The notes under the pieces: generated by a model
Told to the model about the DNA's origin: nothing
What the model saw: the letters and a program-made list of their open reading frames with translations, nothing else
Databases searched by the model: none
Shown: positions 57,597 through 64,000 of the stretch, one piece after another
Numbering within the stretch: the stretch's first letter is position 1
Layout of the letters: each line of letters begins with the position of its first letter
NCBI GenBank assembly: GCA_037126765.1
Contig: JBBCBC010000031.1
Coordinates: 7,139,638-7,203,637 of the forward strand
Source: Stenogyne calaminthoides
Lineage: Eukaryota; Streptophyta; Magnoliopsida; Lamiales; Lamiaceae
Direction: 5' to 3'
Length of the DNA stretch: 64,000 nt
Made by a program: the position numbers and the translations under genes

Positions 57597-59117
57597 TGTA
57601 GGTCCCGAACGGGTTTTGTGAGGGCGTAAGTCTAGAGGGAGGGGTGAATAGACTTAAAAACTTTTTTGTCGCAGTCGGTGTGATGGCGATTAACTTTGAT
57701 CAGTCTGCAAAATGAATCGGTTTGGTCGATATCTAACTTACTAATCGCTTTGAAGGTAGATCGATTCGGTATCTATCGGTTTAACTCGATTGTCGGAAGC
57801 TAAGTTTTACCCATGTGAAAAACCGGTTTTAATAAATCGATTCCAAAGTCATCTTTTAACCAAATGACTAAAGTGTCAAACTTGATCGATCGAAGCTTGG
57901 TGCTAATCGATCTCAACTTAGAATATGTATGCGGCTTTTTAATAGTTGTGTGCGATTGTAAAAGCAGTTAATCAAAGCGGTAAAAGCACACAAGATTTAT
58001 AGTGGTTCGACAAACCCGGTCCCCACGTCCACTCTTCCCTATCACAAGGGCACCAATGAACCAACCTGGACTTAGATTTTTGTGTTAGTCCAACACAAAG
58101 ACACCAACAGATATTTAAAGAGTTCTCACTCAACCGATCCCAAATCGAACTAGAAACCCTAGTCTCGAAATCTTGCTAAACAACTTATCCTAACTTTGGG
58201 TTTGGGTAAGATTGTTTTGGTTCCAACTTTGAAATCTTTTCTAGTTTTTAAGTAGCCTATCAGCTAGATGAAAATATTTCTGTGCTAAGAACTTATGGGA
58301 TGAACACTTAGACAATAATCTTCAAGTTCGTGTTCTTCGTGCGGAAATCTGATTATAGCTTGAGCTTCTTGTTAGTTTCCGTGTTTCCGTTTCTTCACTC
58401 TGAAGTGTAATCCCATATTTATAGACCTCAAAATCAAAGAGCCGTTGGAGAGCAATTTGAATTTCAGGCTATATTTGGTAGACTTGCAGGATTGATGTGA
58501 CGTGCTTCAGGAACGGCATGGCCAAAAGCGTGAATAGTGTCTTTTATAGTCGTTAGAGAAAGCAACACCAAATCCCATAATTGCCGACTCTGATCATACG
58601 TGTCTCGTTCTTATTGGTTAACAGAAGCACTTTTCAGTGTTGTTCTACCAACTAAGCTTGACATTCTTCTTGTTCAGATCATCGACGTATGATTTGGTGA
58701 AACATCGATTTTCACTGGTGAGTGACTGATCGATCCAAAACCGTCGGCCTACCCGATGGAGTCTTCGGTGCGCCATTGTCTTAGCTTCAACTAGCGGACT
58801 TCGGTGATGTAGGTCTTCCGTCCGATCTTCATGACTTCAAATTGAGATATCGACTTTATCAGATCGATCTGATCTTCTGTTCTTCTCTTGCCTTCTGGCC
58901 TGTCGGATATCAGCTATTCTTTGGATCTTCAGATCTGACCTATACATATTGAGGTTCCCCCTCAATATGTGACCTATCTACTACATCAGTTGTTCTATAC
59001 AATAATTATCAACTGGTATTCTATAAAAGGTAATAAAAACATCAGTCAGCTAACAGGTCTGACTGGTCCTATTACATGTGTTTTAGAAATTTCATCAAAA
59101 CTCTAAATTTCCCAACA
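57597..59117 (-). repeat. 5' LTR of Sire-E
   Basis: A 1521-bp repeat matching 44428-45937, TG...CA bounded, with minus-strand TATA CTATAAATA at 58424-58416. Bases about 58300-59100 keep CAG and CTG strings that the 3' LTR lacks; 57600-58000 appears altered in both copies. Confidence 0.92.
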
Positions 59118-59262
59118 TCCTTTAATTTAAATTGTGTGTTAATTGTTAATATTTTAGACTGTATATCAATTTTCATTCATTTTTACTTATTTTAGGTTCC
59201 GTGGTTTTGAACTTTCAAGATATGTTGTTTTTCTTTCAATGATATTATTAATTTTAAATGTA

Positions 59263-60975
59263 GGATACAATGATCAAAAGTATGAACGATGTCCAGTCTA
59301 AGAGCATTGACAAGTCGAATTCATCTAAGAGGAATAATGAATCAAATTTATTAAAGAGGTTTAAAAAGGGAGACCAAATGCCACCAACTAAAAGCATGAA
59401 AAGTGTTTCCACAGAACTACTATTGAATCGCTAATGCTTTGAACAACAAGTCTTTAATGAACTAGTTGTACAAGTCTTTGCAACTCTTGGGTATAGTAGC
59501 TAATAATCTATCTTTCCATTAATTAACAGAAGTTTTTTCGTTTTAACAATTGTACAACTATGTATTACTGTTCATGGTGCATAGAATGAGGTTATTAAAA
59601 GAAATACGCTGCTAGAGGACCGAATAAGTGTGATAACTTGCAAGGTAACACACTGACGATAGTGGAGGTTAATGATTATGGACAACCAAAATGTAGAAAC
59701 GCGAGGATGTTGTCATCTTATCTTGGCTTGCTTGCAAGAGATCCAAAATTGATACCTTTCGATTTAGAAGATTGGAGAAAATTCTTGGATGAAATGAACG
59801 AAAAGCCCTTTGGAAGATCATTTTGGTATTATCTTTTTATAATATATTTTCAAAAATGAATTTTATTAAAGGTACTCAAATTTACTTTTTTCGCATGTTA
59901 ATTATTTGAAGACTAGGTTCATATTTGAAGGTCCAACTTCTCCAAAGGAATGGATAATGTATAAGTTAGATCATTGCTTAAGATCATGGAGAGTTAAACT
60001 CAAGGCAAAGCACTATAAAAAACTAAAGGCAACAAATGCAACACTAGAAGTGCTATTAAAGCAGCATAATCGTAGGGTGGACCCTGATCAATGGAAGAAG
60101 ATGGTTCATTATTGGGAATCACCGTAAGAGGCGGTATATAATGAGTTCTATTAATGCTTAATATTATTTATATATACAATATTAATATATTAGTTGATGG
60201 ATATATGACAATGTGATGGAGAAATACAATGAATCGAACAAGACTCTTATGACACACCACTTGGGTACCAAGAGTTTTGCTCGCCTTTAGAAAGAGAAGG
60301 TAAGAGCATATCCTTCTTCAAACTAAAAATCATATTTCTCCTAAAAAAATTGCTTATGCTTGAATATTTTGTTTATGATAGACAAAAAAAAAGTGGAATT
60401 TGATGAAATGAGTTGTTTATGATTGCTTATGGACACCAACAAAAAAAACATGTTGATAAACAATCAGGAGCTAATTGTATTTAATGAGTAAATAGTTTTT
60501 TACTATGATTTTGAATAATTATATTGGGAATACTTGCTTTGTAATTATGTGAAATATGTATTTTGTAGGGGTGGAATTGAGGTTTGAGTTATTGAACATT
60601 CCACCCGATTGTGTTGTTTCTAGCGAGCGAGAAAGGATTTTCAAACAATCCATTGGAGATGACAAGCGTGGATACAAAAGAACCTATGGAATTGGTGTAA
60701 AGAATCACATGGTTGAAACTTCAAAACGGAGAGCAACTGAAGCATTACTGATGGTTGAAGTTGAAAGACGTAAAAAGAAAGCTTGGAAGGAGAGATTGCA
60801 TCGAGAAAAAAAAAACGAATGGAATTGAAAAATGAGGTAGCTATCCAAGAGGAGAAGAGAAATGAATTAGAATAAGCCATGGAAGGTGAAAAAAAAAGGA
60901 GAGAAACTCTAGAGGATCAAGTTCAAAAGTTGACAAATATTGTTCTACAAATCCAATCTAGTGGCAGACTGGTAT
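59263..60975 (+). pseudogene. Transposase_24-type (Ptta/En/Spm-associated) gene of CACTA-2
   Basis: This resembles the DNA-binding TNP1/TNPA-like proteins of plant En/Spm elements (Pfam Transposase_24). Exon-like pieces: 59263-59433 (basic, Lys/Ser-rich, ends in TAA), 59588-59824 (GNTLTIVEVNDYGQPKCRN, LGLLARDPKLIPFDLEDWRKF), 59912-60127 (WRVKLKAKHYKKL, DPDQWKKMVHYWESP), 60240-60297 (GTKSFARL) and 60556-60975, basic then coiled-coil (EKKRRETLEDQVQKL). Introns with GT-AG limits fit between 59825 and 59911 and after 60298. Stops occur at 60125, 60289 and within the last part, so the copy is not intact. Its likely role is binding the TAGTATC subterminal repeats. Confidence 0.7.
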
Positions 60976-61719
60976 GTATGGTAACTTTTCTGTGGTGCTT
61001 AGATATTTATTTGTATTATGCTCTTTTTTATTCTATTTTCATATTAGTCATGATTGGTTGCATGTACCATTATACGATTATTTATATTCACTTGAGCTTT
61101 TGGTAGTTATAATATATTATGTATAACTATAGTCTAATTTAAATATTCAAACATGTTTGTGACTTGGTATCTGGAAAAACAATCACTTATGTTTTGAGAA
61201 TTGATGATATTATTTATTATCAGGAATACTTAGGTTTGAGTGATGATATAAAGTTTTATAGGAAAAAAATGACATTATGGGACAATTGCATGAATGTTGC
61301 CTCTCCATTTATGCAAAACTTTTACATTCTGACTAGGTTCTAACCAATGCATGTTTTTGCCTTTTTCTTTGTGTGATCTAAATCTATAATTTTGAAATCT
61401 TACTCACATCAGTAGCTATTTTGTCTCCAGGTTTCTTGATTTATGATCCAAAATAGGTGGATTCAAAATACGGGTGGAGATATCCTCAAATGCTATCTTT
61501 CTGAGATACTTTGCTTGAGAAATAAAGGGGAAGATTAAGTATATGATGAGATGTTAGGATTTTTTAGTGTTTAATTTGACTCATCCTTTAGTTGTACAGT
61601 TACAATCACTTTATTTGACTCATTTTGATGTTCAGAATGTGAAGATTACCATTTGTAAAATGATTATTCTTGAAAATGAAATTAGAATTTGATTTGTTTT
61701 TATATATAAACACAAATAT
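60976..61719 (+). other. CACTA-2 3' region, no gene seen
   Basis: AT-rich DNA following the coiled-coil piece, perhaps an intron and 3' untranslated part. Short open stretches have no recognisable similarity. Confidence 0.5.
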
Positions 61720-62198
61720 TAGTATCAAAATTTTATTGAAATTTAATCCAATATTAAATATTTTTCTAATACAAAAAGTTTGATCTTGTAGTATCAGAAA
61801 ATATATATTGATATTATATATTTAGTATCAGGAAGAGTTTTAGATATTATGAATACAATATTGTATCAAAAAATGTTGATACCATCATTCGATGCTAAAT
61901 GTCTTTCAGATACTAAAGAGTTCAAACCTTTAGTATCAGAAAAAGAGTTTTAGACACTATAAGTACAATATTGTATCAAAAAGATTTGATACCATTATCC
62001 GATATTAAATGTCATTCTGATACTAAAGATCAATCCTTTGTATCAGAACTCATTTTCTGATACCAGACCTTTAGGATCGGGACTATAAGTATCGGATGTG
62101 TATCAAAAATATATTTGATACCAAAACTCAATGGTATCAAATATTTGATCTTTGGTATAAAAACAATTCTGATACTAAAAGCGTTTTTTCTAGTAGTG
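61720..62198 (+). repeat. CACTA-2 right subterminal repeats and terminus
   Basis: A dense array of TAGTATCAGAAA/GATACTAAA motifs in both orientations ends in CTAGTAGTG at 62198, followed by ATT. It mirrors the left end at 41697-42310. Confidence 0.85.
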
Positions 62199-62201
62199 AT
62201 T

Positions 62202-62483
62202 CTAAAAATTAATAAACAAATTAAAATCAATCCTCACTTTTTAAGGATCAAATGATTTTGTAGGAAAATTTTGTGGCCATTTAAAAATTTTTGTAGCTAA
62301 TTCTTCATTTTCTTGCAATAAAAATGTATTCGCCAAGCAATAATGCTAATGGAGAGTAAGTAGGTCCCAACTTCCACTAAGTTGATAGTCGCATATTGTT
62401 GTAATAATAACCTTATCATCTTCTTCATTTAAACCACAAAAAAATTCCCAAACTCTGTTCTGAATCTTGGAGCATTATTAGAG
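62202..62483 (+). promoter_or_regulatory. Region between CACTA-2 and the NLR start
   Basis: Only 282 bases separate the transposon end from the NLR ATG. An AT-rich part is followed by a pyrimidine-rich leader (CTTATCATCTTCTTCATTTAAACC) just before the start. No clear TATA box stands out. CACTA-2 therefore sits where the upstream promoter would be. Confidence 0.4.
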
Positions 62484-64000
62484 ATGGCAGCTTATGCAGC
62501 TCTAGTTTCTGTTATGACCACTTTGAACAACATCCAAATTCACCCTCGAGTTTCTACCTTTTTTGACCACAAACAGATTCAATCACTTCACCAAATTATC
62601 AACTTCTTGCTAGATTTTATCGAGAGTTTTAATTCTTCTCATGGAGGTAACAGAGAAGAAGAAGCATTGGAGAGGCGTATTGCATACACGGCTCATGCGG
62701 CTGAAGATGTAATCGAATCTCATCTAGTCGATCACCTTCTTGCTGATGCACGTCGAAAGGCAAGTAAACTGATTGGAAGGTTTAAAAGACAGGTGACCTT
62801 TTGTGCATATATTAATGGTTGTTTACTCGATCTGGAGAAAGAAATCGAAGACATGAATTCTGTCAAAGAAACGGTGATGGAGTTTCGAGGGACGATGAAA
62901 TTTAAAGATGAACAATCCTCACATTCAATTGATGCTTCAATATCCAGGCCTACCACTGTAAAGAAGAATTTTGTGGTGGGATTTGATGAAAAGTTGATTC
63001 AGATCATGGACAGGCTTACTGGACAGCAACCTGATCTTCGAATCGTCCCAATTGTTGGTATGGGGGGAATTGGTAAGACTACGTTAGCCAAAAGTGTTTA
63101 TCATAATTTACTTATTGTTGAAAGCTTTGATGCTCGTGCTTGGGTCACAATATCTCAAGAATATAGTGTGAAACGTGTTTTATCTGAACTTCTGTCTTGT
63201 ATAATAGATCCAAAAATCAATGAAAGCATTGGAACGGTTGATTGTGGAATAGACTTAGAAACTGAAGATCATCAATTAGGACAAACGTTATATCAAACTT
63301 TGTGTCGCAGAAGATATTTAATTGTGTTAGATGATATGTGGAGTTTGGAAGCTTGGGATAAGATTAAGTTTCTCTTTCCAAATGATGATAATAGAAGTCG
63401 TGTTGTTATAACTACTAGGATACCGAGTGTAGCTACTCCTCTTAGCTCATCATCCTTTGAGATGAATTTTCTAAATGAGGATCAAAGTTGGGAGTTATTT
63501 TGAGAAAACGTGTTTTTAGGAAAATGTTGTCCGCCTGAACTAGAGAAAATTGGAAAGAATATTGTTAGAGAATGCAAAGGACTTCCTCTATCAATTGTTG
63601 TAATAGGGGGACTTCTTCGAAACTCCAGAAATACGCGTGAATATTGGGAGATTTTTGCAAGAGATTTAAACTCATTTTTTATGTCGGGAAATGATGCGCA
63701 TTGATTGAAAATATTGTCTTTGGGTTATAATCACCTGTCGGCCCATTTAAAGCCATGTTTTCTTTACATGGGAGTTTTTAAAGAAGATGAGAAGATCCGT
63801 GTCACCCGACTTATCATTCTCTTTGTTGCTGAGGGATTTATAAAACCGAAAGAGGACCAAACCTTGGAATAGGTTGCAGAGGGTTACTTAAATGGTCTGG
63901 TTGATAGAAATCTAATTTTAGTTGATAGTTGGAAGTGGAATGGAAGAATCAAATATTGTAAGATGCATGATCTTGTAAGAGAAGTATGTTTAAAGATAGG
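62484..64000 (+). pseudogene. R1-like CC-NB-ARC (NLR) resistance gene, three nonsense codons, runs off window
   Basis: This resembles intracellular immune receptors of the R1/Rx-type CC-NB-ARC-LRR class. Residues 1-150 are the CC domain. NB-ARC follows with P-loop GMGGIGKTT (about residue 192), RNBS-A FDARAWVTISQ, kinase-2 RYLIVLDDMW (about 278), RNBS-B SRVVITTR, GLPL CKGLPLSIVVIGG, an RNBS-D-like LKPCFLYMGVF and MHD motif KMHDLVREV near 63965. One reading frame spans everything but is cut by TGA 63501-63503, TGA 63702-63704 and TAG 63870-63872; there are no frameshifts. The LRR lies beyond the window. Translation from 62484 to the first stop would give a 339-residue CC-NB protein, which could be a truncated NLR. 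The start is the first ATG of the conserved MAxYAAL-type N-terminus. Confidence 0.88.

Larger units (their letters stand above)
44428..59117 (-). mobile_element. Sire-E, complete Sirevirus-like retrotransposon in CACTA-2
   Basis: This 14,690-bp minus-strand element has LTRs at 57597-59117 (5') and 44428-45937 (3'), each TGTTGGG...CCTACA in its own orientation. It is flanked by a perfect 5-bp target duplication TCCTT (44423-44427 and 59118-59122). Order on the minus strand: LTR, Met-tRNA primer site, gag-pol, spacer, third ORF, polypurine tract, LTR. It is related to Sire-B in gag, pol, ORF3 and polypurine tract but belongs to another family by LTR sequence. Coding regions are heavily shifted, partly in stretches with CAG/CTG alteration. 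Confidence 0.92.
41697..62198 (+). mobile_element. CACTA-2, complete CACTA transposon containing Sire-E
   Basis: The left end CACTACAAGAAATGTTC at 41697 and the right end complement CACTACTAGAAAAAACG at 62198 form terminal inverted repeats matching at 20 of the first 28 positions. Both are flanked by ATT (41694-41696 and 62199-62201), the 3-bp duplication typical of CACTA elements. Subterminal regions on both sides are full of TAGTATC/GATACTA repeats. Without the nested Sire-E the element is about 5.8 kb. It holds exon-like segments including a beta-tubulin piece on the left and a Transposase_24-type gene on the right, and no visible TNP2/DUF4216 transposase, so it is probably non-autonomous. 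Confidence 0.88.

Overview
This window is nuclear DNA of a flowering plant, probably an asterid eudicot and possibly in the order Lamiales (low certainty). The support is plant-type LTR retrotransposons primed by initiator Met-tRNA, CACTA transposons, a FAR1/MULE-type protein, an R1-like CC-NB-ARC resistance gene, and a small-nucleolar-RNA promoter with plant telo-box and site II elements. There is no intact ordinary protein-coding gene. Almost everything is mobile DNA, much of it nested.

Layout. (1) 1-21148: a Ty1/copia element, 'Copia-A', whose 5' LTR is cut by the window start. A Sirevirus-like copia element, 'Sire-B' (6071 to about 19306), sits in its polypurine tract/3' LTR junction. (2) 21149-29365: two minus-strand relatives of Copia-A, called 'C' (internal deletion, chimeric gag) and 'D' (3' LTR, decayed gag-pol, leader, no 5' LTR). 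(3) About 29375-30572: the C-terminal half of a FAR1/MULE transposase gene cut by D. (4) 32936-33566: on the minus strand, a promoter followed by three box C/D snoRNA genes, the best candidate for a working host locus. (5) 35135-36950: a LINE reverse-transcriptase remnant joined to a fragment of a third-ORF protein (36945-38490). (6) 38706-41059: the right half of a CACTA element ('CACTA-1'), then a Ty3/gypsy scrap. (7) 41697-62198: a complete second CACTA element ('CACTA-2') with ATT target duplications. It carries a Transposase_24-type gene and a captured beta-tubulin exon, and contains a complete 14.7-kb Sirevirus-like element, 'Sire-E' (44428-59117, TSD TCCTT). (8) 62484 to the end: an R1-like NLR reading frame with three nonsense codons that continues out of the window.

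How the parts relate. Sire-B and Sire-E share an unusual third ORF downstream of pol, preceded in each by a TATA-containing leader; a third copy of that ORF lies at 36945-38490. Comparing duplicated segments reveals a patchy, systematic replacement of CAG/CTG by CG-containing or contracted strings, including in primer-binding sites and pol. I infer that many apparent frameshifts may be consensus errors at methylated CHG sites, so calls of 'pseudogene' for the retroelements should be held loosely. Element boundaries given as 'about' come from reading alone.
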